From JANQRV01 sp964533785 (GTDB lineage Bacteria > Bacteroidota > Bacteroidia > Chitinophagales > Saprospiraceae), in assembly GCA_964533785.1 (NCBI GenBank), contig CAZHNG010000010.1:1-43446 (forward strand): DNA of 43,446 bases. The letters are read 5' to 3'. This document shows, one piece after another, positions 24,701-32,778 of this stretch (positions are counted from its first letter, which is position 1; each line of letters opens with the position of its first letter). A model generated the notes under the pieces. The model was given only the letters and a program-made list of their open reading frames with translations. It ran no database searches and was not told where the DNA came from. The translations under genes were made by a program, and so were the position numbers.

Positions 24701-25318
24701 ACTGAAATGTTGTCGGATCTTCAGTTGGGAGATAGAAGCATTACCATTATGGGGGATAATATTGGCGGGTTAGTGGGAAGGGTATTGGCATCAAATCCTC
24801 AGTATACCAATAAAATTGATAAGCTGATCCAGGTAGGTACTCCAAATGGAGGAGTAATTCCCGCAAAAGTACAGGACAAAGTTAGGAATTGGTTAACGGT
24901 AGCCCTTAACGGAGTAACGGCATTACAGCCCTATTTGACCCTGTTTTCCTTTTGGTGGAAAATTTCCGGACAAAAAGATAACAGTGTTTTGCGGCAGTTG
25001 GAAACAGGTTCTGCTCTGTTGGAATCATTGAAGAGTATACCAGATATTTCAGGGCTCTCTTTTTATGTTATCGGTGGGACTTTAAGTGATTGGACAATGA
25101 TGGCTGATGACAATGATCCGCTAACAAAAGAAGTGGTGGCCAGGCTTAAAGAACATCCCATGATTACTTCAGAAACGGATGAACCGGGAGATGGCCTGGT
25201 CTCCACAGCTAGTGTTAAGACTGCATTGGCCAGCACAGCAGAACTAGAATTATTTAATTGTAACTACTTTAACTACTACAAAGATGAAGGGGTATTACAG
25301 TATTTAGGGCTTTTCTAA
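21731..25318 (+). CDS. Caspase-family protease fused to a degenerate alpha/beta hydrolase
   Basis: The 1195-residue cytoplasmic protein has an N-terminal C14 caspase domain (about 1-335): YALIIGINGYDRKPLAGCINDA, the catalytic YYSGHGS (H110) and IMDSCHSGS (C179), then HISFAACRDTELANE and GIFTYCLIQAL. The middle, about 350-920, is beta-rich and unrecognised. A propeptide-like CHAT partner or signal peptide is absent. The C-terminal part (about 930-1195) has an alpha/beta hydrolase pattern: KVLLLIHGWIDD, then the elbow IMGDNIGGLVGRVL, LIQVGTPNGG and GDGLVSTASV. At the nucleophile position of the usual GxSxG the residue is N1010 (GDNIGG), and no conserved histidine follows, so this domain is probably non-catalytic. 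It is tail to tail with the subtilase gene, 57 bases apart. Confidence 0.88.
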   Translation: MSQKTLYALIIGINGYDRKPLAGCINDALAIGDYFEKLCQAQQWEGKSMIWKPVYLLKPRPESEEDLQLLQQKGLTYQEPTRQNIVQAFDHFKAASAENGDFCLLYYSGHGSYINAPEAFKDYEPSGRLETIVCSDSRQEGNRDLVDKELGYLIAEVMHGKEGNDGKPGIHFLSIMDSCHSGSNTRFDDDSMETRHESAGNMLQSAEELHGFTRTGNFYYESFLPDKSSLQPGQIKHARHISFAACRDTELANERAMYNVKAVKQGFEIEVPVRHGIFTYCLIQALEQGGTNISYAELMRKIQVEVRNRADKQIPNLEVTGFEDRNQLFLNNEFVTPKPEFELGFEEGIDGGFWFVTAGALNGITPSTPEKATQIKLIPDGRIVNITRVEGNRSVLDGTQFTESDKGNIQLKAVIHQMAVPQIQVRLSDSLTQEESQAVMTTWDREKKKLIYVQLLEQGGIPDYEIRTVTEEHKPHFVLTRVGSDVPLFRGNPVAADFLKEVDQVGKWFYTQTINNSHTGIKRSDIRVDVETLEGEQFTAQNFSAIANREWGTKLVNPDSVMVKYRGHIQPAIKLKITNVNPYVRYHVGVLYLNSQFGITHKYLNITELSIDQPSVNLNFGDARYNAIPLMIDPYYHELGITAVTDYILLFVSKQYFNLDTFYQDSLPLIRSSTRSQGFRKMVSKKDDWFTILIPIHILYPIPPLPLSEKPLKVSRTFKLGPYSSPPTKHALVIQATASGFSAKAQVTTLASALRRWELAKEKGEAVSKKALIPPSDILMESRAGEGVFVNSSVSDPANHLMIMELTDVAGTISADAPLKLLPGAPLLEGESILPIGYDEKADLYFPLGYTNAAGEVVIDKLPPPSSATIGPDGFVNLTDGAETGTSVKLFFYKIVRDISGGKSKNNVLYLLQKGEDGVVHKTGVEQLEPTLIKDENNKVLLLIHGWIDDTREMEAAVFERTTWHQSFEVVLSFHYDSLSAKLEETVQSLTEMLSDLQLGDRSITIMGDNIGGLVGRVLASNPQYTNKIDKLIQVGTPNGGVIPAKVQDKVRNWLTVALNGVTALQPYLTLFSFWWKISGQKDNSVLRQLETGSALLESLKSIPDISGLSFYVIGGTLSDWTMMADDNDPLTKEVVARLKEHPMITSETDEPGDGLVSTASVKTALASTAELELFNCNYFNYYKDEGVLQYLGLF

Positions 25319-25375
25319 AAAAGCAACGCTTCCAATACCAAAACGAGTCGGATTTTTTATGATCGGCTCATTTCA

Positions 25376-27136
25376 CTAGTCAACTCTAAACTTTTCTTTC
25401 AATGCTTTTGAACACTGTTTTTCTCCGACTATTTTCCTGATCTGTTCAAAAACCTGCTCTTGCCGGTCGGGATCACCCTCAGCCTGATCGAAAGCGTCGT
25501 TTATCTCGGGATATTCCAGAAGCAGCCCTTCCAGTTCGATTTCCAGGAACTCTTGTTGGGTAGGTGAAGGTGCCTCCATCGAACGGGAACGAGAAAAGAA
25601 TAGATCCAGGGCTTCAAAAACGCCCGTCCAGGAACTCACGGCCTCGGGAGATTTCATGGCTTCCGTGATCTCCGGGACGTCCATTTGCAGTGCCTTTTTC
25701 GCTTTGAGGATACCGTTCCCGTAATATTTTTGGTAATCGGCGAATGCTTCTTTGTCAGCAGAGTCGAAGAGCACTTTACGTACGGCCTCCACTTGCTTCC
25801 AGTTGCCGTGGTATCCCAACTCTTTGAGTTTGGCTTTATTTTTCATGATCCAGAGGGCTGCTGCCGCTGCCACTTGCGGGGTTGCCGATGAAGTACCGCC
25901 ACCATTTTTTTTCAGCGGTTGATAATCATCCTTTACGAGCCACGGAACGTTGGGCGTATAGGCTGCCAGTGCGTATTCCATAGCTTTGGGAGGTCCCCAA
26001 TTACCTTGCATGAATTGCGTGCTGAAACTGCGGGTGACAATGCCAGAAGTTTTCTCCTGAACTTCAAAATCGTAGGGCAGGTGATTGGAACATACACCAC
26101 AGGCAGCAATTACTCTTTCGTAACGCGCAGGATAAACTACCGAGTTAGGGCCTACCTTTCCTGCTATTCCCTGAGTGATGTAATTCCCGGCAGCAGTGAC
26201 GATGGTAATACCTGCTTCGTAAGCTTTATTCACCACCCTGGCCATTCGTTTACTGGGTTTTCCGCCCATGGACATGGTGATTACCTCGCAACCCAGTTTG
26301 ATGGCTTCTTCCACCGCTTCAACAAAGTTTTCGGTATTAAAAATGAGCACACTATCCGAAGTACGGAAGGGGATCACTTCAGCAAAGGGGATGGCTCCAA
26401 TATATCCGATATCAACGTAATCGGTATACTTGGGATCAATCGTCCAACCGCTCAACAAACCCAAAGTGCCGGTACCGTGACCATGCTGCCCTTTTCCTTC
26501 GTTGTACAAGTCTATTGCTTTGGGGTTACTTTCTTCTTCACCGTCCACAAATGATTTGGACAGCTCCATCTTGATGGAATGGTTGGGGGCCAGAACCGGA
26601 TGGTCTGGGAAAATCCCTGTGTCAATTTGAGCAATTTTAATGGTTTCCTTGATTTGGCCGGATTTTAAGCTTTGCCAGACTTCATCGCGGGCACTGCCTA
26701 ATTGGGAATGCTGATCGTCCAGGTGCCAACCGAGATACAGGTCTTCATTAGAGGATATGGGCGGCCATTGTTCCATGAAATCGTAACCGGATCCCGCCGC
26801 TCGTGAACTAATCCCGCCAACTTCTTCGACCGGAAAATTCTCTTGTTTCAACGGTTCTAGCTCAAGTTCGATTTGCCGGTTTTCAGCCTGCTGGCTAATA
26901 TGGTGCACCGCATCCCAAACGGTAGCTGATTCATCCGTCCGTACGCGTACAATACATTTATGACCGACCACTCCGTTCTTAAAGCGAATATGTTCAACCT
27001 GATCGGGAATTAACTGCAATAAATGCTGTTGGAGTGATGCTAAGCTGGGAAAGATGATAACAATATCGTCAAAGCTAGTACCATTGTTTTCTTGCATGGG
27101 TTGGTGTTTATAACATTTAATATGAGGTAGTTTCAA
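25376..27136 (-). CDS. Cytoplasmic subtilisin-like serine protease
   Basis: The 586-residue protein has the complete S8 catalytic set: D172 in AQIDTGI, H220 in QHGHGTGT, oxyanion N318 in TAAGNYI and S416 in GGGTSSATP. It lacks a signal peptide. The first 130 residues (IIFPSLASLQQHLLQL, IELELEPLKQE) look like a globular regulatory or propeptide domain. After the protease domain (about 165-475), residues 480-586 are helical and acidic and may be an adaptor. M14 (27097) is an alternative start. Signal-less subtilases next to caspases, STAND proteins and TIRs are known effector or processing enzymes in bacterial conflict systems. The gene follows the Uma2 gene by 45 bases on the same strand, so they are probably cotranscribed. 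Confidence 0.88.
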   Translation of the reverse strand: MKLPHIKCYKHQPMQENNGTSFDDIVIIFPSLASLQQHLLQLIPDQVEHIRFKNGVVGHKCIVRVRTDESATVWDAVHHISQQAENRQIELELEPLKQENFPVEEVGGISSRAAGSGYDFMEQWPPISSNEDLYLGWHLDDQHSQLGSARDEVWQSLKSGQIKETIKIAQIDTGIFPDHPVLAPNHSIKMELSKSFVDGEEESNPKAIDLYNEGKGQHGHGTGTLGLLSGWTIDPKYTDYVDIGYIGAIPFAEVIPFRTSDSVLIFNTENFVEAVEEAIKLGCEVITMSMGGKPSKRMARVVNKAYEAGITIVTAAGNYITQGIAGKVGPNSVVYPARYERVIAACGVCSNHLPYDFEVQEKTSGIVTRSFSTQFMQGNWGPPKAMEYALAAYTPNVPWLVKDDYQPLKKNGGGTSSATPQVAAAAALWIMKNKAKLKELGYHGNWKQVEAVRKVLFDSADKEAFADYQKYYGNGILKAKKALQMDVPEITEAMKSPEAVSSWTGVFEALDLFFSRSRSMEAPSPTQQEFLEIELEGLLLEYPEINDAFDQAEGDPDRQEQVFEQIRKIVGEKQCSKALKEKFRVD

Positions 27137-27181
27137 TCTTTAACGAGGCAATGATGCGTTTGAACTTCCCTATTACAATGC

Positions 27182-27769
27182 TCAACTTTTTTCCGCTTTC
27201 CCATCGTAGAAAACTATACTAAAAGGAAGGTCCTGTATGAGGTTAGTGCTGATAATACGGTCGGTTTTGCGGAAAATGGAAATTCTTGCATAGCCGTCGA
27301 CGCTAGGTTGAGTATACACTGAAACTTCTTCGGCTTTCAGATTAACAATCCAGGTTTCTGGTATACCTGCATCAGCGTAGATAGGGAGTTTGATCTTCCG
27401 ATCTTTTTTTAAAGAGCTATCAGACACTTCTATGATTAAAACAACATCCTTAGGAGTCGGATGAGCATCGTGATATCCTCCTTTTTTCATTCTCGCTAAT
27501 ACTATATCTGGTTCAGGTTCAGAGTGATCTTCAATCGTAACAGGGTTTTGTACCCTTGTCAGATATTCATGATAGTTAACGGTAAACCACCTATTTAATC
27601 TGTCCACACAACTAGCATGATAACTGAGAATCGGACTCATTTCAATAATTTCACCATTTAATAATTCGAACCGCAAATCGTTAGGAAGAATTCCCGCTTC
27701 TCCCATCCGATGGTAATCTTCAACACTGAATAGTTTCCTCTTTATGGCCTTATCCGCAATACTAACCAT
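27182..27769 (-). CDS. Uma2-family (DUF820) putative restriction-like endonuclease
   Basis: I chose the ATG at 27769 (195 residues). The frame extends upstream to 27904, but the family start (FSVEDYHRMGEAGIL) lies just after this Met and a -7 box sits directly upstream. Uma2 signatures are present in order: RFELLNGEIIEMSP, EPEPDIVLARM, VVLIIEVSDSSLKKDRKIKLPIYADAGIPE and WIVNLKAEEVSVY. The PD-(D/E)xK core residues (D in EPDIVL, E in IIEVSD, and a following K) are retained, so nuclease activity is plausible. Uma2 genes are widespread in cyanobacteria and Bacteroidota and their biological role is mostly unknown; some are proposed effectors in conflict systems. It heads a two-gene minus-strand unit with the subtilase. 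Confidence 0.9.
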   Translation of the reverse strand: MVSIADKAIKRKLFSVEDYHRMGEAGILPNDLRFELLNGEIIEMSPILSYHASCVDRLNRWFTVNYHEYLTRVQNPVTIEDHSEPEPDIVLARMKKGGYHDAHPTPKDVVLIIEVSDSSLKKDRKIKLPIYADAGIPETWIVNLKAEEVSVYTQPSVDGYARISIFRKTDRIISTNLIQDLPFSIVFYDGKAEKS

Positions 27770-27788
27770 GGTTATTGTTTGTACTCTA

Positions 27789-27796
27789 CAAATATA
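27789..27796 (-). promoter_or_regulatory. Candidate -7 box TATATTTG of the Uma2-subtilase unit
   Basis: On the minus strand TATATTTG matches TAnnTTTG and lies 20 bases upstream of the ATG at 27769. It supports that start codon. A -33 element is not obvious. Confidence 0.45.
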
Positions 27797-27904
27797 ACAA
27801 AAAAAATTGTGAGTGCTCTCAGGGTTAAAAAAAACAGGGGCTGCACGAGCGTACAGCACCCTGAATAACCCCAAAAAACCAAATGAAAACACGGTATATA
27901 TCAA

Positions 27905-28446
27905 ATATCACGTACCCTCATATTTCGGGATTTTATATTTGTAAATTATAAATATATCTTTTTTTGGGCACTTTCGTTACAAACTTTTTAAGCAAAACCT
28001 GAATGCTTAATGTAAAATACAATGATAAATCGTAATTCGCAAATTTTTAACTAAATATGTTAGTTGTATTAACAAGCGTAATTCACAAAAAGTTTTGAAA
28101 TGGAAAAGTTTAACATTTTGTTTTGTCTCGTGGGGTGACAGGCTGGCCAAAACGGACATTAAATATTGATTGTGATTGTCGAAGTCTCCAGACTATGATA
28201 CAATATCAATCGGTCTCTGACCGGAAAATGTCAGGTTAAATTTTACTTTCTGTGTCTGGCACTAGTGCCGGATAGTAAACCTTAATCAACTGAAAATCAA
28301 TTGTAAAATTGCCTGAAGTGAATCAACGAATAAACAAATAAACACATCAACATGTCAATTCATTGATAGCATAAATAGTTTGGCCTTCCGATTTAAAAAA
28401 AGGCAAAGTAGTGACAGGTTGTAGAACCATTCTGATATAATTGGTG
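27905..28446. other. AT-rich intergenic region
   Basis: No gene is seen in these 542 bases. They contain a CGGTC-tct-GACCG hairpin (28211-28223), a perfect 12-bp palindrome GGCACTAGTGCC (28258-28269) and three degenerate ATAAACNN units (28330-28353). Confidence 0.6.
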
Positions 28447-29811
28447 CTAATGACCATCCTTAAAATATTCAGCGACCTGCATAAGAGCTCGCCCGTTGTG
28501 ATAAGCTGTTTTCCATTGATGCGCCTTTCTCATCGTTTTACTCTCAGGATTTTCGTCCAATCCGTATGGATACCAGCCGCCGTGCTCATGGTCGATCATT
28601 TCATTTTCAAGATAAGCCCACATCTTTACTTTTCCTTGGCGATAATGATCGTCTTCCGGGTAAAGTTTGTGAAATAAAGCCAATGCGTGAAAAGCTTCTG
28701 CCTGGCTCCACCAAACCTTTTCGTGGCTGACGACCTCTATGTCTTCCGAATTCGAAAATTGATAGCCCTTGTCAAATATTCCATAATAATCTTCATCAAA
28801 TCCGTAAGCAAGCGTATGTTCCATCATTTTATTGGCTACTTTCAATGTGAGGGGATCCACTTCACCGTATAAGACCTCCGCCGCTTCGATCAGCAAAAAG
28901 GCCGTTTCAATATCGTGACCAAAAGAACGGTGGTCATAACGGATATTATCGAGGATAAACTGACGGCTGGAGTCACGGTGAACAATTGGCTCCCAGGTTC
29001 TGGTAAAGTAGAGATGCAAATACCCTTCCTCGTTAACCATCGTGTCTCTTACCAGACGTAACATTGTCTCAAGTTTTTCTCTTACCGGCTCAGTTGGTAA
29101 TACCTGATAGGCATTGGTCAGCGCTTCTAATAAATGAATACTGGTATTTTGGTCCTTCCAATCGGATTGTCCCCATCCCAGCTTTTCTATGGCCGCCTGT
29201 GTAGCCGTATCGGGGTTGTTTCTGATGGATTCATCAAGGATCAATTTATAATAACCATGGTAGGTTGGATCGTATGCCAATTTAGTTAAGGAATCAAAGG
29301 CTTTACGCACCCAGTCTACAGCTTCGTCAGAAGGGTTTATCTTAGCATATTCCGATAGAGCGTACAAAGCAAAGGCATTTCCGTAAGTGAGTTTATGCGC
29401 TAAATCGGGTTGAGGAGAAAAACGGTAATCGTATTGGAAAAAACCACCGTTTTGTGAATCCCACAAATGATCGATCAAATAGTTAAAACCGTGATGGGCA
29501 GCCTGCTCGAATTTTTTCTGGCCGGGAAAAGCTTGTGCTGCCCGCGCTGCCGTCCACAAGCCTCTTGACTGGGATACCAGCATTTTGGGTTGTTCTTCCG
29601 ACTTTTCCCAGTTGTATTCAAAATTTGTCCAGTATCCCCCATTTACCGTGTCCACTATTCGAGGGTACCAGGTATCCATCAGTTTGATCAAGGCTTCTTC
29701 AATTTCCAACTTAGAAAGATCCTGAGGTTGGCTGTGATCTTCGGTTTTATGGCAGCTCATAGCTGTTATCAAAATGAATACAAAGAAGATGAAATTAAAT
29801 GGTGATCCCAT
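28447..29811 (-). CDS. AGE-family sugar 2-epimerase lipoprotein
   Basis: I chose the ATG at 29811 because it starts a lipoprotein signal with lipobox ITAMSC (C20); the frame extends to 29928 without sense. The 454-residue product matches the N-acylglucosamine/cellobiose 2-epimerase (AGE) family, an (alpha/alpha)6 barrel. Motifs include GGYWTNFEYNW, LVSQSRGLWTAARAA, NTSIHLLEALTNAY, RSFGHDIETAFLLIEAAEVL, EKVWWSQAEAFHAL and KTAYHNGRALMQV. The two histidines in FGHDIE and AYHNGR correspond to the general acid/base pair of the family. Periplasmic or surface lipoprotein versions in Bacteroidota act on oligosaccharides such as cellobiose or mannobiose; the exact sugar is not known. It is divergent from the HAD hydrolase. 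Confidence 0.88.
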   Translation of the reverse strand: MGSPFNFIFFVFILITAMSCHKTEDHSQPQDLSKLEIEEALIKLMDTWYPRIVDTVNGGYWTNFEYNWEKSEEQPKMLVSQSRGLWTAARAAQAFPGQKKFEQAAHHGFNYLIDHLWDSQNGGFFQYDYRFSPQPDLAHKLTYGNAFALYALSEYAKINPSDEAVDWVRKAFDSLTKLAYDPTYHGYYKLILDESIRNNPDTATQAAIEKLGWGQSDWKDQNTSIHLLEALTNAYQVLPTEPVREKLETMLRLVRDTMVNEEGYLHLYFTRTWEPIVHRDSSRQFILDNIRYDHRSFGHDIETAFLLIEAAEVLYGEVDPLTLKVANKMMEHTLAYGFDEDYYGIFDKGYQFSNSEDIEVVSHEKVWWSQAEAFHALALFHKLYPEDDHYRQGKVKMWAYLENEMIDHEHGGWYPYGLDENPESKTMRKAHQWKTAYHNGRALMQVAEYFKDGH

Positions 29812-29895
29812 ATTTATTAATTTTTGAAATTGAAATTTATGCTCCTTCTTCGAATGAAAGCCAATCTTTTGTAGTTTTAGCACTGCGTATAATTT

Positions 29896-29966
29896 GTAAG
29901 TAAGAGAGCAGACGCCAGACTGTCCCACACATTCTGGTATCTTAAACCTGGCCTCTCACTTACTTA
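29896..29966. repeat. Imperfect nested inverted repeat between divergent genes
   Basis: AAGTAAGAGAG (29898-29908) pairs with CTCTCacTTACTT (29953-29965, two-base bulge). Inside it GCCAG (29914-29918) pairs with CTGGC (29948-29952), and CCAGA/TCTGG offers an alternative inner stem. It lacks tRNA features. It could be an operator or a structured leader of either divergent gene. Confidence 0.55.
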
Positions 29967-30056
29967 ACTTGAAATTAGGAATTATTCAGTAACAATTAGT
30001 AAAATGCCGCTCTATAATGCGGTTTTCAAGCTGTTTACCTTTGAAATTTTTTTGAT

Positions 30057-30749
30057 ATGGTTGACATGATCGTTTTCGATATGGCAGGTACCACTGTCAA
30101 CGAGCATAACCTGGTATATAAAACGGTACAAAAAGCAATTGAAAGAGCTGGCTACGAAGTCACTTTACAACAGGTACTGGCTATCGCAGCAGGAAAGGAA
30201 AAGTCAAAAGCTATCCGAGATTGTCTGGTGGCGATTGGAGCAAAAAATGATCTCGATAATAAAACGCAGCTCATACATCGGGATTTCAAAAAACGGCTTG
30301 CCGAAGCATACCACACCGAGCCTGTAACTCCTCAACCGGGGGCCATTCCTCTGTTTGAACAACTTCAAAATGATGACATCCAAGTTGTTATCAATACGGG
30401 CTATGATCGCTCTACTGCTGACCTCCTGCTGGAACGTTTAGATTGGAAAAACTCTCCATTAATAAATCTGGTCGTAACCGCCTCAGAAGTAAAACGGGGA
30501 AGACCGTACCCGGATATGATCTTACTGGCTATGGAAAAATTGAATTGCGCTTCGCCCGCCAGGGTAGTGAAAATCGGTGATTCTGTCATTGATATTGAAG
30601 AAGGCCAGCAGGCGGGTTGCCACTGTAATGTGGGTATCACTACCGGCGCACAAACTCGCCAACAACTAGAAAAAGCCAATCCAACCGGCGTTATCGATCA
30701 CCTGAATGAATTATTGCCTCTCCTTCAAGCACAAAATTGTTTTGATTAA
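30057..30749 (+). CDS. HAD-superfamily hydrolase, phosphonatase-like
   Basis: The 230-residue cytoplasmic protein has HAD motif I at FDMAGTT (nucleophile D8, acid/base position A10 instead of D), motif II NTGYD (T114), KRGRPYPD for motif III and KIGDSVIDIEEG (174-182) for motif IV. The DxAGT form of motif I and the cap motif AAGKEKSKAIRDCL (K47 region) are typical of phosphonoacetaldehyde hydrolase (PhnX) and its relatives, in which the aspartate in the second position is replaced by alanine and a cap lysine forms a Schiff base. No phosphonate transaminase (PhnW) lies nearby, so the substrate may differ. Length fits the PhnX-like group. The gene appears to be monocistronic. Confidence 0.87.
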   Translation: MVDMIVFDMAGTTVNEHNLVYKTVQKAIERAGYEVTLQQVLAIAAGKEKSKAIRDCLVAIGAKNDLDNKTQLIHRDFKKRLAEAYHTEPVTPQPGAIPLFEQLQNDDIQVVINTGYDRSTADLLLERLDWKNSPLINLVVTASEVKRGRPYPDMILLAMEKLNCASPARVVKIGDSVIDIEEGQQAGCHCNVGITTGAQTRQQLEKANPTGVIDHLNELLPLLQAQNCFD

Positions 30750-30985
30750 ACTTGCGATTTTTTTTCAATGAGCAAGGAACAATAATGCAATGAGCAATAC
30801 CAAACACTTCCCGACATATCAGTCAGGATAGCAGAAGTTAAGGATTAAGGTGCGACCTAATTTAAAACTCTTGGACTTGTTAAACTCCCCTGATCTGATC
30901 GTCGAACCTGTTTTGTCGGTTATGCGGTTATTTGGTTAGATGGAATAACGGTGTTTTTACGACTCGACTAAACTCGCTAACCCGT

Positions 30986-31738
30986 TCAATCTTGCCCATA
31001 GTAAGACCGCTTTTTCTCCTCCTCGCTCGGAGCATCCTCCTCAGGAACATAAGCATAACGGTCAAAACAAACCTCGTGGATATTATTGTAGCGGCCGGTA
31101 GCCGCGGTAATCCCCCAGTGAACAATGTCATTACCATTAAAAATATCACCAATGATATCCCAGCGGAAAGAAAGAATTTCGACGTAATCGATCTCGACCT
31201 GCAAATTTTGTAATACGGGGCTCCAGTGTATACTTAACCGGTGCCGGCTGCAATCCTCAATATTCGGGATTTTTACAGGTCTGATCTCTTTGTAGTAATG
31301 ACCAACTCTGCCGTTGACCATAATAGCGAGGTGATCTTCTGCGGGATCCAGCAGATGTTCGTTTTCCCAGGTGTCGATCTCTATCCCTATGGAAGGGAAC
31401 AAACCAGCAAAACCAATACCTTCACCACGGTAGCCCGTTTGGTTGGCTTCTGACGTCATCACGAAAACCATTCCATCTGCTCCGATTTCATCCTGGCAAC
31501 CTACCATGATGGTTAATTCTACAGAAAAACTGGACAGCAAACTTACCGGCCGGCGATACCAAATTGATCCTGAAGAATAATCCTCTTCTTCTGTTAACCT
31601 AAAGCAATCTTCATTGGTTAAATAAGTATCTCCATGCATCGAGAAATCTTCAATAGTAAGTGTTTGGCCGAAACTGGAAGTGAAAAAGAAACTTAGTGGA
31701 AGAACGATTATAAGTAAGGTGGTAAACTTTGGCATCAT
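30986..31738 (-). CDS. Secreted L-type lectin domain protein
   Basis: The 250-residue protein has a signal peptide (LLIIVLPLSFFFTSSFG, cleavage near residue 24). The remainder matches bacterial L-type (legume-like) lectin domains: GADGMVFVMTSEANQTG, GEGIGFAGLFPSIGIEIDTWEN, DPAEDHLAIMVNG, RHRLSIHWSPVLQNLQVEID and WGITAATGRYNNIHEVC. The Asp/Asn pattern in IEIDTWEN is the usual calcium/sugar-binding area. A short acidic-to-basic tail ends the protein and no T9SS sorting domain is present, so it may be periplasmic or exported by another route. It is convergent with the HAD gene and divergent from the giant adhesin. Confidence 0.85.
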   Translation of the reverse strand: MMPKFTTLLIIVLPLSFFFTSSFGQTLTIEDFSMHGDTYLTNEDCFRLTEEEDYSSGSIWYRRPVSLLSSFSVELTIMVGCQDEIGADGMVFVMTSEANQTGYRGEGIGFAGLFPSIGIEIDTWENEHLLDPAEDHLAIMVNGRVGHYYKEIRPVKIPNIEDCSRHRLSIHWSPVLQNLQVEIDYVEILSFRWDIIGDIFNGNDIVHWGITAATGRYNNIHEVCFDRYAYVPEEDAPSEEEKKRSYYGQD

Positions 31739-32778
31739 GATAATAATTTGAATAAAAACAGGATTCTCAATGGATTGTTTATGAAGTGCATGGACAATTA
31801 TTCACTCCATTCAGATCAAAACCAACTCCTGTACAATTAATTATTTTCTATTGCTCTCGGAACTAGACGAAACCGAAAGGGGAACCTCTCATAAGACTCT
31901 GTTAATAAAAATTGCAAAATTTATTATTGCTTAGTGTTCTGTTCCCCAATAAAATTGACATTGATATTTTACTCATGTTATAGTGTATGCGATATCCAAG
32001 AATATCAAAGTTATAGTCACAAATTTTAAATTTTTTTACATGAAACTTTGGCGAAGTCCAAGACAACAACTATTTTTGCTTCATCTTATTTATGTTTTCC
32101 TCCTACTATTTTAAATACTTGACAATCAATTGCCTTTAAATGATCTTTCACGGTCAGAAAATCTGTATCTAACTTGATCGGATTTTCTATGTCAAGATAC
32201 TATACCTCCCTTACTTAATAAAGAATTCTATCAAGTTTTATCCATCGATGGGATGAATAAATTCTTGCTAGTTTTAGTGTAAATATTTATAGTGAAGAGA
32301 TAGCTCATGAAAATATACGACCAACAGACCTTAAAATTTATAGCATTAAATTGCTATCTCTCCTCTTATTTATTCAGTACAACTTTTTCAGGACCGGTTT
32401 AGGTCAATGTTTGCTTTTATGCGAAATGCACCACTTTACAGGTAGTAATGTGTTGATTTCTAGTTCTCACTGGATTATTGTGAGCAAGGCTAGATCTTAA
32501 TAGCACGTCGCATAGGAAAATTGCTAATATGTAATTTTGGGACTATCCTATGGACAAACATCTCACATCTCTGACTTTCCTTTGGATTGATCTCCAAGGT
32601 TTCTCCTGTATTATCGCCAAGAACTTAAATGCATTCTTGTCGCCCTTATTAACGCATGTTCCCGCTAAAAGAAATGATCTGATTTCAATTTGGATTTTTG
32701 TAAATCCATTAAAAATATATTTAATCAATTCAAAATGAGTTGATTGAATCAAATTATCGTTACAGTAAAAAAGTGAAA
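31739..32778. other. 1-kb AT-rich region upstream of the giant adhesin gene
   Basis: I see no supported gene in these 1040 bases; the short frames at 32543-32752 have no gene-like features. A plus-strand -7 match TAATTTTG lies at 32532-32539, about 240 bases before the adhesin ATG. The region must carry the promoters of two divergent genes and may contain a long leader. Confidence 0.6.
32532..32539 (+). promoter_or_regulatory. Candidate -7 box TAATTTTG of the adhesin gene
   Basis: It is an exact TAnnTTTG match with no convincing -33 element at normal spacing. It would give a leader of about 240 bases. Confidence 0.3.

Noticed and set aside
12251..27769. Canonical Thoeris or CBASS system
   Set aside because: No ThsA-type SIR2-SLOG protein and no cyclic nucleotide synthase are present; only the TIR and SIR2 domain types overlap.
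29896..29966. tRNA-like gene
   Set aside because: The 70-base length and outer stem are suggestive, but there is no TTC loop, no consistent D or anticodon arm and no acceptor geometry.
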